The translations under genes and the position numbers were made by a program. A model generated the notes under the pieces. That model was not told the DNA's origin. It was given only the letters and a program-made list of their open reading frames with translations, and did no database searches. This document shows positions 7,798 through 16,006 of a stretch of DNA of 47,508 bases, piece by piece (the stretch's first letter is position 1; each line of letters begins with the position of its first letter). Source of the DNA: an uncultured Ferrimonas sp. Lineage in GTDB: Bacteria > Pseudomonadota > Gammaproteobacteria > Enterobacterales > Shewanellaceae. The stretch is taken from positions 1-47,508 of the forward strand of contig NZ_CANLCI010000032.1 in NCBI RefSeq assembly GCF_947489035.1. Reading direction: 5' to 3'.

Positions 7798-8916
7798 TTA
7801 GTTGCCTTTGCGTTCCACCCAGTCGCCTACTTGCACACCCATGCTGTCGCCAAAATCTAAGATCCGCGCCAGCGCCTGCTGCGGTCGCACCTGTTCTAGC
7901 TGCAACATTATTTCGCTGGATTGCCCCCATTGCTGTTGCTGCGGCATAAACACCAGCATGTCACCGGCGCGCAGGCCGTTGTTGCTGCCGATGTCTAACT
8001 TAACTTGTTCGCCGCGAATGCTGGTGATCCGCCCACGCAGCGGCTTGCAGGTTAGGGCGGCGTCGATGTCGTGGCTGATTTGGGTTACCACGCGGCGAAC
8101 CTCTTCGCCAAAGCCGCTGTTCCAGAATCGCTCGGTGGCGGTGTCGGCGATCTCTTGGCGTTTGTAGGGCCAGTTGCCTTTGCCGCGATAGCGTTGGCTC
8201 CAAACGACTTGGCCGCTAAAACCATCGTATAAGGTGGCGTTAAGTGCCACGGTGCGCTCGCCGCCGCGATCCCAATAGCCCAGCATTTTCGATTTCAGCT
8301 TAGCGGCTACGTCGTCGATGGTGATGGCTAAAACGTATTGGCTTTGTTGCTTGCGGCTCAGTTCCGTTACCCATTGTTTACCGGCTTGAGCAAAGTGGAC
8401 ATTGAGGTGGCTTAAATCGGCGGCGAAGGCGGCGTTGGCTTCGCCATTGAGGGTGTTGGTGAGCACGCGGGCAATGGCGCTGTCGATCTGATAGATGCCG
8501 CCAATCACTAACTGTTGGCGGTAGCGCACCTGCGGTCGTGGGATCACAATCTTCGCTTTGCCGCCCACCACATCGCACCGCTGCGCCCCCAGCGGTTCTA
8601 CATCCACTCGCAGTGCCACCGAGATCTGCCGCCCTTGGCGATCTTCAGACAGCAGCTCCATGCTGCGAACTCGGCTTTGGCTGTTCCAGTTTACCTGCTC
8701 ATCCGCAAGCACGCCGTTGTTGCTGCTTTGGTTAACGCTCACGGTGCCGCCTTGGCTCATGATCGCTTGCGATAGGGCGTTGTCGATGGCGCGCTGACGG
8801 GCATCGGCAATGTCGTCGTTAAAGATCTCGGCGGTGCCGATCACTTCCATCGGCATGGCAACAGAGACGCAAGACAGTAACAGCGTAAGGGCAGCAAGAG
8901 CGGCGCGCAGGATCAT
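7798..8916 (-). CDS. flgT: Flagellar H-ring/assembly protein FlgT
   Basis: 372 residues, with a signal peptide (MILRAALAALTLLLSCVSVA) and then the LPP20-like N-terminal domain (EVIGTAEIFNDDIADARQRA). A middle domain and a C-terminal SH3-like domain (RGRITSIRGEQVKLDIGSNNG in part; RAGDMLVF) complete the three-domain FlgT layout. FlgT is a periplasmic protein that forms the H ring around the L and P rings in Vibrio-type flagella. It is transcribed divergently from flgO-flgP, the usual arrangement in Vibrio, Aeromonas and Shewanella relatives. Confidence 0.88.
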   Translation of the reverse strand: MILRAALAALTLLLSCVSVAMPMEVIGTAEIFNDDIADARQRAIDNALSQAIMSQGGTVSVNQSSNNGVLADEQVNWNSQSRVRSMELLSEDRQGRQISVALRVDVEPLGAQRCDVVGGKAKIVIPRPQVRYRQQLVIGGIYQIDSAIARVLTNTLNGEANAAFAADLSHLNVHFAQAGKQWVTELSRKQQSQYVLAITIDDVAAKLKSKMLGYWDRGGERTVALNATLYDGFSGQVVWSQRYRGKGNWPYKRQEIADTATERFWNSGFGEEVRRVVTQISHDIDAALTCKPLRGRITSIRGEQVKLDIGSNNGLRAGDMLVFMPQQQQWGQSSEIMLQLEQVRPQQALARILDFGDSMGVQVGDWVERKGN

Positions 8917-8942
8917 GGCAACTTAGGTTCCGAAATAACAAT

Positions 8943-8958
8943 TGGCATAGTTTAAGCA
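8943..8958 (+). promoter_or_regulatory. Candidate sigma54 promoter for flgO-flgP
   Basis: TGGCAT, 5 bases, AAGCA: the GG and GC doublets have the correct -24/-12 spacing, but the -12 element departs from TTGCA at two bases. It lies about 100 bp upstream of flgO. Confidence 0.45.
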
Positions 8959-9061
8959 AGACACATGCCTAAAGGTGCGGTAAGCGCAGCTAAAGATAAA
9001 AACATTGCCGCCGATAGCCTGATATCGAGTGGTTGCTTAAGTTGGCGTAAGAGGAATGCGG

Positions 9062-9688
9062 ATGCGTTGGGCGATATGGGTGTTGCTGGCAATGCTTGCT
9101 GGTTGTGCACAGCAAGATAAGGTGAATGTGTATTACTTTGATGACGCTGAGCGTGGCAAGAGTTTGCCGCCACAGGGGCCATTGAATCACCTTGCCAATC
9201 AGATAGCCGATGATCTGGTGATCCACCACAACATGCCGATTGGCCGCCAAGTGCTGGCGGTAACAACGCCGGTGCCACTGACCGATTTCAGCAACAGCAG
9301 CGAATTTGGGTTGCAGTTGGGGGATGCGCTAATGAGCTCTTTGCATCAGCGCGGTTTCAACCTGGTGGATCTGAACGGATCGGATGTGGTGCGGGTAAGC
9401 CGCCAGGGTAACTTGTTGTTAAGCCGAGATGTGCAGCAGCTGTCAAACAGCATTCAGGCGGATCAGGTGTTGGTGGCGACCATTGGCCACACCACCGATG
9501 GCGTACAGATTTACACCCGCATGTTAACCCTCAGCAATAACCGGGTGGTCAGCACCAGCCAAACATCGGTGGCGTGGCAGCAGTTGCCAAACCATTTTAA
9601 GCCCAGCCGCCAAGTCAGCTTGGAACGGGGCAAACTGTTTCGACACGCCGAAAGCGGCAAGGGCCAAGTGGTGGAGTGGAACCAATGA
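9062..9688 (+). CDS. flgO: Flagellar outer-membrane lipoprotein FlgO
   Basis: About 208 residues. It starts MRWAIWVLLAMLAGCAQQ, a lipoprotein signal with lipobox LAGC. The ATG at 9062 is preferred to 9056 because GAGG at 9051-9054 would be too close to the earlier ATG. The mature domain (NQIADDLVIHHNMPIGRQVL, then TTPVPLTDFSNSSEFG and HQRGFNLVDL) matches the FlgO family of peptidoglycan- and H-ring-associated proteins needed for stable sheathed flagella. Its stop overlaps the start of flgP (ATGA). Confidence 0.85.
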   Translation: MRWAIWVLLAMLAGCAQQDKVNVYYFDDAERGKSLPPQGPLNHLANQIADDLVIHHNMPIGRQVLAVTTPVPLTDFSNSSEFGLQLGDALMSSLHQRGFNLVDLNGSDVVRVSRQGNLLLSRDVQQLSNSIQADQVLVATIGHTTDGVQIYTRMLTLSNNRVVSTSQTSVAWQQLPNHFKPSRQVSLERGKLFRHAESGKGQVVEWNQ

Positions 9689-10158
9689 AAACAATCACCA
9701 TCGCGCCATTAACGGCTTGGCTGTTGGCGGTTACGATTGCCCTTGGTCTTAGCGGTTGCAGCGGCCTAACAACGCACGTTGAGTACGAAACCCTTACGCC
9801 GGCCAGTTTCCCCATCTTAACCGCCACGGGCATGGCGCCGTTGTCGCTGCAACAAGGCAGCACCGAACAAGAGAAGATGCGCCGCGCGATGCGGGCCGCC
9901 AAATTAGACGCCTACCGTGAATTGGCCGAGCAGGTGTATGGCCAACGCATTAACGGCAACAGCGAAGTCAGCGAACTGGTGCTGAAAAACGATCACTTTA
10001 AAGTGCAGGTTGATGGGGTGATCCGAGGCGCCAAGGTGATCCGCGCCTATCCGGTAGACGATACCTATGTGGCTGAAGTGGAACTGGATTACCGCCGTGT
10101 GTGGCAGCTGTACCAGCAGCAGCCGCAGCAGCGAATTAAAGAAGTAACTTATTACTGA
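9685..10158 (+). CDS. flgP: Flagellar lipoprotein FlgP (LPP20 family)
   Basis: About 157 residues from the ATG overlapping the flgO stop (GGAG is 8 bases upstream; GTG 9676 is a worse alternative). The signal ends LGLSGCSG (lipobox). The LPP20 domain includes QEKMRRAMRAAKLDAYRELA and EQVYGQRINGNSEVSELV with the typical alternating pattern. FlgP forms the outer-membrane basal disk/H-ring component of polar flagella. It is co-transcribed with flgO. A GC-rich hairpin at 10185 and then the repeat array follow. Confidence 0.85.
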   Translation: MKTITIAPLTAWLLAVTIALGLSGCSGLTTHVEYETLTPASFPILTATGMAPLSLQQGSTEQEKMRRAMRAAKLDAYRELAEQVYGQRINGNSEVSELVLKNDHFKVQVDGVIRGAKVIRAYPVDDTYVAEVELDYRRVWQLYQQQPQQRIKEVTYY

Positions 10159-10184
10159 AAGCGTGGCTGAGGTATGAGCCGAAC

Positions 10185-10212
10185 ACAACGCCGCCGGCCA
10201 GGGCGGCGTTGT
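10185..10212 (+). terminator. Hairpin after flgP, probable terminator
   Basis: ACAACGCCGCC, a 6-base loop, and GGCGGCGTTGT form an 11-bp stem 27 bp after the flgP stop codon. The T-run is poor (TGTATCTGCTGCTTTT). Confidence 0.5.
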
Positions 10213-10250
10213 TGTATCTGCTGCTTTTGGGCGTGGATGGTGTTTGGTTG

Positions 10251-10966
10251 TTCGATTACGCCTGCGGTTGATCGCACCTACGGGGGGATGTTCGATTACG
10301 CCTGCGGCTAATCGCACCTACGGGGGGCAGAATGTATACGGAGATTGTAGGTCACGTTAGTCGCTGTTTGGCGTAACGTGACAACGGCAAGGATTACCGC
10401 CGTGGGTGTGGTGGTTCGATTACGCCTGCGGTTGATCGCACCAACGGGTCGCACCTACGGGGGCAGAATGGATACCGAGATCCTAGGTCACGTTAGCCGC
10501 TGTTTGGCGTAACGTGACGGCGGCAAGGGTTACCGTTACGGGTGTGGTGGTTCGATTACGCCTGCGGTTGATCGCACCTACAGGTCGCACCTACGAGGGC
10601 AGAATGAATACGGAGATTGTAGGTCACGTTAGCCGCTGTTTGGCGTAACGTGACGGCGGCAAGGGTTACCGCCGTGGGCGTGGTGGTTCGATTACGCCTG
10701 CGGTTGATCGCACCTACAGGCCGCACCTACGGGTCGCACCTACGGGGGCAGAATGAATACGGAGATCGTAGGTCAGGTTAGCCGCTGTTTGGCGTAACGT
10801 GACGGTGGCAAGGGTTACTGCCGTGGGTGTGGTGGTTCGATTACGCCTGCGGTTGAACGCACCTACGGGTCGCACCTACGGGGGTCAGAATGGATGCCGA
10901 GATCGTAGGTCACGTTAGCCGCTGTTTGGCGTAACGTGACAACGGCAAGGGTTACCGTTGCGGGGA
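10251..10966. repeat. Tandem array of about 140-bp hairpin repeat units
   Basis: Five units begin at 10251, 10415, 10551, 10687 and 10836 (spacing 136-164 bp). Each has TTCGATTACGCCTGCGG-TGATCGCACCTACGG, a short variable link with CAGAATG, then a second hairpin of GTAGGTCACGTTAGCC, spacer and GGCGTAACGTGAC, then GGCAAGGGTTACCG. The first unit carries an extra copy of its 5' hairpin at 10291. Inverted arms allow cruciforms. No gene is visible between flgP and flgN. The same unit occurs at 1-268, so this is a dispersed REP-like family that has amplified here. Confidence 0.9.
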
Positions 10967-10977
10967 GGCGCTGCGGC

Positions 10978-11409
10978 TTAGGCTTTGATCGCTTTACCGA
11001 GGCGTTGGCCAACGTGGGTGTTGCCTTCGCCGGTGTAGGTCATGGCGCTGTTGTGGCTGGTGCGTTGCAACACTTGCTGCAGGCGGGTGAGACTGCCTGC
11101 CACCAATTCCGCTTGTTCATGGTTGTGCTGGTTACGCTGCTGGCATTGCTGCAGCATCCCTTGGCACTGATCCATTAACACCACCAATTCTGGGGTGTCA
11201 TTCAGCGCGGGCAGGGCCGGATGGCGGCTGATGCCAACGTCGGCCATTTTAATCTCATCGAGTAACGCCACTTTGCGCTTCAACAGTTGTTCAATCTGCT
11301 CGACTTCGCGTTTTACCAGCGCGTCGGTTTCTTGCTCTAAAAGCGCAAACAGCTGACCCAAACGGGACAGCTGTTGTGTCAGTAGGTTATCCAGATCTGG
11401 ACTAGCCAT
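10978..11409 (-). CDS. flgN: Flagellar export chaperone FlgN
   Basis: A 143-residue all-helical protein with a long N-terminal coiled coil (LTQQLSRLGQLFALLEQE, VKREVEQIEQLLKRKVALL), the FlgN pattern. FlgN is the cytosolic chaperone that delivers hook-junction proteins FlgK and FlgL to the export gate. Its start overlaps the flgM stop by 8 bases, so translation is probably coupled. flgK and flgL, its clients, are in the same window. The gene ends 12 bp from the repeat array. Confidence 0.85.
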   Translation of the reverse strand: MASPDLDNLLTQQLSRLGQLFALLEQETDALVKREVEQIEQLLKRKVALLDEIKMADVGISRHPALPALNDTPELVVLMDQCQGMLQQCQQRNQHNHEQAELVAGSLTRLQQVLQRTSHNSAMTYTGEGNTHVGQRLGKAIKA

Positions 11410-11710
11410 TTAAGCCATCCAGCTCGGTTTCAAAGCGAGCGATGTTGTCGGCCAGTTTCTCTGGGTCAACATGGTAACGCCCTTCGGCGATGGCGGCTTT
11501 GACTGCGGCAACTTTATCCATGTCGATGCCAGTGGCTGAGTCCAAGGCACCTTCCGCTTTTTTCAGCTGCTGGGCTTGCTCTGTTAATACCACTTCGTCC
11601 GCGGTTTTGGCTGGTGCGGCTTGGGCACCTGCTTGCGGCTTCGGCGCGTTGCCGGTAGTGGTTTGGTTTACCGGACGCGGGTTGCCGCCAAACATTTTGA
11701 TCAGATCCAT
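11402..11710 (-). CDS. flgM: Anti-sigma28 factor FlgM
   Basis: A 102-residue protein with an unstructured Gln/Ala/Pro-rich N-terminal half and a C-terminal sigma28-binding helical part (DMDKVAAVKAAIAEGRYHVD, then PEKLADNIARFE), the FlgM hallmark. It holds FliA inactive until the hook is complete and FlgM is exported. It sits directly downstream of a sigma28 promoter, giving the classic feedback loop, and is followed by flgN with an 8-base overlap. Confidence 0.92.
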   Translation of the reverse strand: MDLIKMFGGNPRPVNQTTTGNAPKPQAGAQAAPAKTADEVVLTEQAQQLKKAEGALDSATGIDMDKVAAVKAAIAEGRYHVDPEKLADNIARFETELDGLNG

Positions 11711-11751
11711 GTTGTGGCTCCGTCGTCATAAATTAGCGATTGATACATACC

Positions 11752-11778
11752 CTATCGGCATCGGTTGGCGAAGCTTTA
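11752..11778 (-). promoter_or_regulatory. Sigma28 (FliA) promoter of flgM-flgN
   Basis: Reading leftward, TAAA, a 15-base spacer and GCCGATAG. This matches the FliA consensus TAAA-N15-GCCGATAA at 11 of 12 positions and ends about 41 bp before the flgM start codon. It lies just after the flgA stop, so flgM can be expressed separately from flgA. Confidence 0.82.
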
Positions 11779-11796
11779 GGGTTTATTTGCGATTAA

Positions 11797-12495
11797 TTAT
11801 AGCTGCACTTCAACTTCGCCAACGGCGATGATCTTGGCGTTGATGATACGCGCGCTGCGATTGTTTTTCACTCGGATTGTGTCGCCAACGTTGCCGCTGC
11901 TGATCGCCTCGCCAGAGGTTTTCAGTTCAAAGCTGTCGGTGCGGGCAAAAATGGTCACGCTGTCGCCACGGCAGATTTGGCACACGGCGCTGCGTTTCAG
12001 CGCTTGGCCCGCGTTAGCGCGGCGCACCAGTTTGGCTCCCACAAGCTGGTTAAGGCTGTTGAAGTGATTGCCGCGTAAGTTTTTTGCTTCCACCGATGCC
12101 ATGCGTAAGTTGCTGTAATCCAACTGAGTATCCGCTTCCATTGCGACCGAAGTTACCACCACTTGATAGTATATTTTCGCTTGCACGGGCACATACAGCG
12201 ACCAGCCGTCGGCATCCGAACAACTGACTTTAACGGTGATGATCCGCGCTGCGCCACGGTTGGTTGGGGCACTGGCCGACAGCGGTAATTGGCATTGGGG
12301 AAAACGCAAGCGCTTATCCAATGGCTTGGCTTTGATCACAACTTCAGCATCTTTGGGGAATTCTGTGAAGGCGGACACGTAATCTTCCGCTACAGACTGA
12401 ATTTCAACTAAAGAAGTGACAGGATCTGCCGCTATAATAGGCGCAGCTAAGCTGAGCAGAAACAACCCGAGGGCAACACCGGTAAAACGTTTCAT
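11797..12495 (-). CDS. flgA: Flagellar P-ring assembly chaperone FlgA
   Basis: About 232 residues from MKRFTGVALGLFLLSLAAP, a Sec signal peptide. An N-terminal EFPKDAEVVIKAKPLDKRLRFPQC segment is seen in two adjacent pieces. The C-terminal SAF domain (QVVVTSVAMEADTQLDYSN; AGQALKRSAVC; EVEVQL end) matches FlgA, the periplasmic chaperone for FlgI. The upstream in-frame extension to 12558 is not expected because the signal peptide should be at the N-terminus. It is transcribed leftward, divergent from cheV. Confidence 0.9.
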   Translation of the reverse strand: MKRFTGVALGLFLLSLAAPIIAADPVTSLVEIQSVAEDYVSAFTEFPKDAEVVIKAKPLDKRLRFPQCQLPLSASAPTNRGAARIITVKVSCSDADGWSLYVPVQAKIYYQVVVTSVAMEADTQLDYSNLRMASVEAKNLRGNHFNSLNQLVGAKLVRRANAGQALKRSAVCQICRGDSVTIFARTDSFELKTSGEAISSGNVGDTIRVKNNRSARIINAKIIAVGEVEVQL

Positions 12496-12573
12496 AGACG
12501 AGATTTTTACTGCCTCAACTTGTACCCAATAGGGGAAACTGTTACAACGCCGCAGCATTATAACGATATTTTG

Positions 12574-12590
12574 GTACTGACTCTCAGTAC
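12574..12590. promoter_or_regulatory. Perfect 7-3-7 inverted repeat between flgA and cheV
   Basis: GTACTGA-CTC-TCAGTAC is a perfect inverted repeat in the 142-bp divergent promoter gap. A TATAAT reading leftward (12557-12562) lies 11 bp away, where it could serve flgA. The position suggests an operator for one or both genes; the binding protein is unknown. Confidence 0.45.
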
Positions 12591-12637
12591 TGAATCACAC
12601 TGTTTTCGAATTGCATTCGCACAGGGGCACTTTCACC

Positions 12638-13570
12638 ATGGCAAGTATCTTAGATACGGTAAACCAACGTACGCAATTGGTTGGCCAGAACCGTTTGGAA
12701 CTGTTGATGTTCCGCCTCAATGGACGCCAAACCTATGGCATCAACGTATTTAAAGTCCGCGAAGTGCTGCAATGCCCTAAGTTAACCGCGCTGCCCCACC
12801 AAAAAGGGGTGATCCGCGGGGTTGCCCACATTCGTGGCCAAACCATTTCGGTGATCGACCTGTCTGCGGCCATTGGTGGCCGTCCGGTTGAGAACACCGA
12901 AAACAGCTTCATCATCATCACCGAGTACAACCGCACCGTGCAAGGGTTCTTGGTGGGTGGGGTTGATCGCATCGTCAACCTTAATTGGGAAAACGTCCTG
13001 CCGCCACCATCCGGCAGCGGTCGCAGCAACTACCTGACTGCGGTTACCGAGCTGGACGAAAAGCTGATTGAAATTTTGGACGTTGAGAAGATCTTGCACG
13101 AGATCGTTCCGACCAAAATGGACATCTCTGATGAAGTGGCCGCCACCTTAAAGCCAACCGCACCAAGCAAGCGCATGGTGATGGTTGCCGACGACTCCAG
13201 TGTCGCTCGCAAGCAGATCCAACGGGCGTTAGAGCCGCTGGGGCTGGACATTGTGTTAGCCAAAGATGGCTTGGACGCACTGAAGCAGTTAGAGCAGATG
13301 GCGTCGGACTGCCACAGCATTACTGAAAAAATGAGCCTGATCATCTCGGACATCGAAATGCCAGAGATGGACGGCTACACCTTGGCGGCGGAGATCCGCA
13401 CCAACGCCAAACTGCAGGACCTGAAAATCGTTCTGCATACTTCTTTGTCCGGCGTGTTCAACCAAGCGATGGTGAACAAAGTCGGCGCTGACGAATTTAT
13501 TGCTAAGTTCAACCCGGATGAATTGGCTGCGACAGTTAACCGTTATTTAGCCGAAACTTCCGAGGGGTAA
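12638..13570 (+). CDS. cheV: Chemotaxis coupling protein CheV
   Basis: About 310 residues from ATG 12638 (AGGGG is 10 bases upstream; an ATG/GTG extension to 12611 is not needed). Residues about 15-160 form a CheW-like scaffold domain (VIRGVAHIRGQTISVIDL). Residues about 178-305 form a receiver domain with acid pair D185-D186 and phospho-acceptor D238 in SDIEMPEMDGY. CheV links chemoreceptors to CheA and adapts by phosphorylation. It is followed 3 bp later by cheR, the order seen in Vibrio and Shewanella flagellar loci. Confidence 0.92.
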   Translation: MASILDTVNQRTQLVGQNRLELLMFRLNGRQTYGINVFKVREVLQCPKLTALPHQKGVIRGVAHIRGQTISVIDLSAAIGGRPVENTENSFIIITEYNRTVQGFLVGGVDRIVNLNWENVLPPPSGSGRSNYLTAVTELDEKLIEILDVEKILHEIVPTKMDISDEVAATLKPTAPSKRMVMVADDSSVARKQIQRALEPLGLDIVLAKDGLDALKQLEQMASDCHSITEKMSLIISDIEMPEMDGYTLAAEIRTNAKLQDLKIVLHTSLSGVFNQAMVNKVGADEFIAKFNPDELAATVNRYLAETSEG

Positions 13571-13573
13571 GGT

Positions 13574-14404
13574 TTGCCGAATAAAACGCTGGGTCCTAAT
13601 GAATACCGGGCCTTTGCTGAGTTTTTGCAGAAACAAAGCGGCATTGTCTTAGGTGACAATAAACAGTATCTGGTGCGTAGCCGCTTAACGCCGCTGATCA
13701 GCAAGCACCAGCAGAACAACATTACTGATCTTGTGAAGTTGTCGATGAGCCCAAGCCAGCACACGCTGCGTAATGAGGTGATCGAAGCGATGACCACCAA
13801 CGAAACCTTCTGGTTTCGCGATGTGTACCCGTTTGAACTGTTTAAAGAACAGCTGCTACCCGAACTGGCGCAACTGAACAAACGTACCCGCGTTTGGTCG
13901 GCCGCTTGTTCCTCAGGGCAAGAGCCTTATTCGTTGTCGATGGCGGTGCAAGAGTTCCGTCAGCGTAATCCGGGTAAGCTCAGCCATTCGTTGGACATTG
14001 TGGCAACCGACATCGACAGCAACATGCTGAGTTCGGCGCAAAACGCCTGTTACGATTCATTGGCGATGGCGCGCGGCTTAAGTGCTGAACGCACCCGTCA
14101 GTTTTTTGAACCGCAGGCCGATGGTAAGCACAAGGTCAACCAAGCCACGCGCTCGTTGGTGTCATTTCGCCGTCTTAATCTGCTCGACAGCTACCTGTTG
14201 ATGGGCAAGTTTGATGTGATCTTCTGCCGCAATGTGCTGATCTACTTCTCAGCCGAAAGCAAGCGTAAGATCCTGCGGCAATTCGCTGCCGCCTTGAACC
14301 CCGGCGGTTACCTGATGTTAGGGGCTTCCGAATCGATGGCGCAGCTGTCGGACGAGTTCGAGATGAAGCGATTCCCCAATGGAATCGTATATCGCAAGCG
14401 ATAA
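13574..14404 (+). CDS. cheR: Chemoreceptor methyltransferase CheR
   Basis: A 276-residue protein using a TTG start at 13574, preceded by GAGGGG. The N-terminal all-helical domain (EYRAFAEFLQKQSGIVLGDN) is followed by the SAM-binding fold with VWSAACSSGQEPYSL and the FDVIFCRNVLIYF motif. It transfers methyl groups from S-adenosylmethionine to glutamates on receptors. It is co-transcribed with cheV and stopped by the hairpin at 14419. Confidence 0.93.
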   Translation: MPNKTLGPNEYRAFAEFLQKQSGIVLGDNKQYLVRSRLTPLISKHQQNNITDLVKLSMSPSQHTLRNEVIEAMTTNETFWFRDVYPFELFKEQLLPELAQLNKRTRVWSAACSSGQEPYSLSMAVQEFRQRNPGKLSHSLDIVATDIDSNMLSSAQNACYDSLAMARGLSAERTRQFFEPQADGKHKVNQATRSLVSFRRLNLLDSYLLMGKFDVIFCRNVLIYFSAESKRKILRQFAAALNPGGYLMLGASESMAQLSDEFEMKRFPNGIVYRKR

Positions 14405-14418
14405 CAGCTACTTCTCTT

Positions 14419-14446
14419 AAAAGGCGTGCCAATTGGCACGCCTTTT
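14419..14446 (+). terminator. cheR terminator, overlapping a sigma54 promoter
   Basis: AAAAGGCGTGCC, AATT loop, GGCACGCCTTTT: a perfect 12-bp stem followed by TTTT. The right arm contains the TGGCAC of the flgB sigma54 promoter. Confidence 0.85.
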
Positions 14447-14449
14447 GCT
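14434..14449 (+). promoter_or_regulatory. Sigma54 promoter of flgBCDE
   Basis: TGGCAC, 5 bases (GCCTT), TTGCT: both conserved doublets at the exact -24/-12 spacing, 34 bp before flgB. Its -24 part lies inside the preceding hairpin. It fits class-III-type flagellar control by RpoN with an activator such as FlrC. Confidence 0.88.
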
Positions 14450-14482
14450 TTTTATGAGGTATCGATCCATAGGAGGCAATTC

Positions 14483-14878
14483 ATGGCCATCTCTTTTGAC
14501 AAAGCCTTAGGCATTCACCAGCACTCGTTAGGCGTTCGCGCCGAACGGGCGGAAGTGTTGTCTGGCAACATCGCCAACGCCGATACCCCCGGCTATAAGG
14601 CCCGCGACATCGACTTTGAAACGGCACTTAAAAACGCCAAAAGCAGCCAGTCGATGAGTCTCTCGCGCAGTCACGAGAACCACTTTGCCGCCCAATCTAG
14701 CCTCGCGGAAGACGCGCTGTATCGGGTGCCGTTACAGCCAGACAGTGGCGATGGCAACACCGTGGATCTGCAGCAAGAACGAAATCAGTTTATGCAGAAC
14801 TCGCTGGAATATCAGGCCAGCTTAGAGTTTCTGAGCAGTAAGTTCGGTGGCCTGAAAAAAGCGATTCGCGGAGATTAA
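14483..14878 (+). CDS. flgB: Flagellar proximal rod protein FlgB
   Basis: 131 residues from ATG 14483 behind a perfect AGGAGG at 14471-14476; the longer frame to 14426 is rejected. It starts [20 protein letters not shown] and contains the rod-protein motif [19 protein letters not shown]. The C-terminal helix ([19 protein letters not shown]) packs in the rod. It is the first gene of the flgBCDE operon, and flgC follows after 2 bp. Confidence 0.95.
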   Translation: MAISFDKALGIHQHSLGVRAERAEVLSGNIANADTPGYKARDIDFETALKNAKSSQSMSLSRSHENHFAAQSSLAEDALYRVPLQPDSGDGNTVDLQQERNQFMQNSLEYQASLEFLSSKFGGLKKAIRGD

Positions 14879-14880
14879 TC

Positions 14881-15297
14881 ATGAGTCTATTCAATATCTT
14901 TGATGTGGCAGGCAGTGGCATGAGCGCCCAATCGGTGCGGCTCAACACCACCGCCTCTAACATTGCCAACGCCGATGCGGTTACCTCCAGTGCCGACACC
15001 ACCTATAAGGCACGGCAGCCGGTGTTTGAAGCGGCCATGGAACGCGCCAGCGCCCACCAAGCGGGCAGCCCGGTAAAAATTGCCGGCATCGTGGAAAGCG
15101 ATAAGCCGCTGGTGCAAGAGTTCAACCCCAATCACCCATTGGCCGACGGCAACGGTTACATCTACAAGCCTAACGTTAACGTGGTTGAGGAGATGGCCAA
15201 CATGATCTCCGCCTCGCGCAGTTACCAAGCGAACGTGCAGGTGGCCACCGCCGCCAAAGATTTGGCCAAAGCCACCCTACGCATGGGCGAAGGGTAA
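14881..15297 (+). CDS. flgC: Flagellar proximal rod protein FlgC
   Basis: 138 residues. The N-terminal SLFNIFDVAGSGMSAQSVRL and the ASNIANADAV motif are FlgC-specific. The C-terminal NVVEEMANMISASRSYQANV is the shared rod/hook helix. It forms the cell-proximal rod with FlgB and FlgF. GGAGA precedes the start and it is translationally close to flgB. Confidence 0.95.
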   Translation: MSLFNIFDVAGSGMSAQSVRLNTTASNIANADAVTSSADTTYKARQPVFEAAMERASAHQAGSPVKIAGIVESDKPLVQEFNPNHPLADGNGYIYKPNVNVVEEMANMISASRSYQANVQVATAAKDLAKATLRMGEG

Positions 15298-15307
15298 GGG
15301 GCATTAG

Positions 15308-15994
15308 ATGACCGGAATCACCAATCAAAATCCGCTCGACAGCCTTAAGTGGCAACAAGAGTCAGTGAAAGAGGGTGGCGGCAATGAATCGTTAACCCAA
15401 GAAGATTTCTTCTCGCTGCTGTCGCAACAGCTGGCGATGCAAGATCCGTTTAAGCCGGTGGACAACGATCAGATGATCTCGCAGATGTCGTCGTTTGCCA
15501 CCGTGGATGGGATCAGCTCGCTCAATGGCGGCATCGATACCCTCAACAGCGTGATGACCAGCAACCAAGCGTTGGAGGCGTCAGGCTTAGTGGGGCAAAA
15601 GGTATTGATCCCATCGGATACGGCGTTCTTGAACGACGGCGCTGAAGGCTTGTCTGGGGTGGTTAATGTGCCGCCGGGCTCGCAAAACACCCGCGTGCAG
15701 ATCATGGACAGCACCGGTCAGGTAGTGAAAACCCTGCCGCTGACCGATGGCGCCACCGGCAATGTTGATTTTAAGTGGGACGGCAAAGCAGCCACTGGCG
15801 CGGCCATGCCAGCGGGCAGTTACAGCTTTACGGCCACAGGGCTGGTGAATGGCACCGCAGAAGCGCTGCCAAGCTACGCCTACGCCCATGTCTCTAGCGT
15901 TACCTTAGGTGGCGCTGATAACCAAACCGTATTGAACCTGAAAGGTCTGGGCGGCATCTCATTAGGTGAGATCCTGGCCGTCGCTGAAGGATAA
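15308..15994 (+). CDS. flgD: Flagellar hook-capping protein FlgD
   Basis: 228 residues. The N-terminal part (LTQEDFFSLLSQQLAMQDPF, QMISQMSSFATVDGISSLN) is the export and cap segment. The C-terminal half has the FLG-type Ig-like domain (FKWDGKAATGAAMPAGSYSF). It acts as the temporary cap on which FlgE hook subunits polymerise. AAGGGG precedes the ATG and flgE follows after 12 bp. Confidence 0.94.
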   Translation: MTGITNQNPLDSLKWQQESVKEGGGNESLTQEDFFSLLSQQLAMQDPFKPVDNDQMISQMSSFATVDGISSLNGGIDTLNSVMTSNQALEASGLVGQKVLIPSDTAFLNDGAEGLSGVVNVPPGSQNTRVQIMDSTGQVVKTLPLTDGATGNVDFKWDGKAATGAAMPAGSYSFTATGLVNGTAEALPSYAYAHVSSVTLGGADNQTVLNLKGLGGISLGEILAVAEG

Positions 15995-16006
15995 AGGAAG
16001 CAACGT

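Noticed and set aside
8000..8800. Overlapping frames opposite flgT
   Set aside because: Shadow frames with arginine/proline-rich, unlikely products; flgT is clearly the real gene.
10251..10966. CRISPR array
   Set aside because: Units are about 140 bp and alike over their whole length, with no short repeat/unique spacer alternation and no cas genes.
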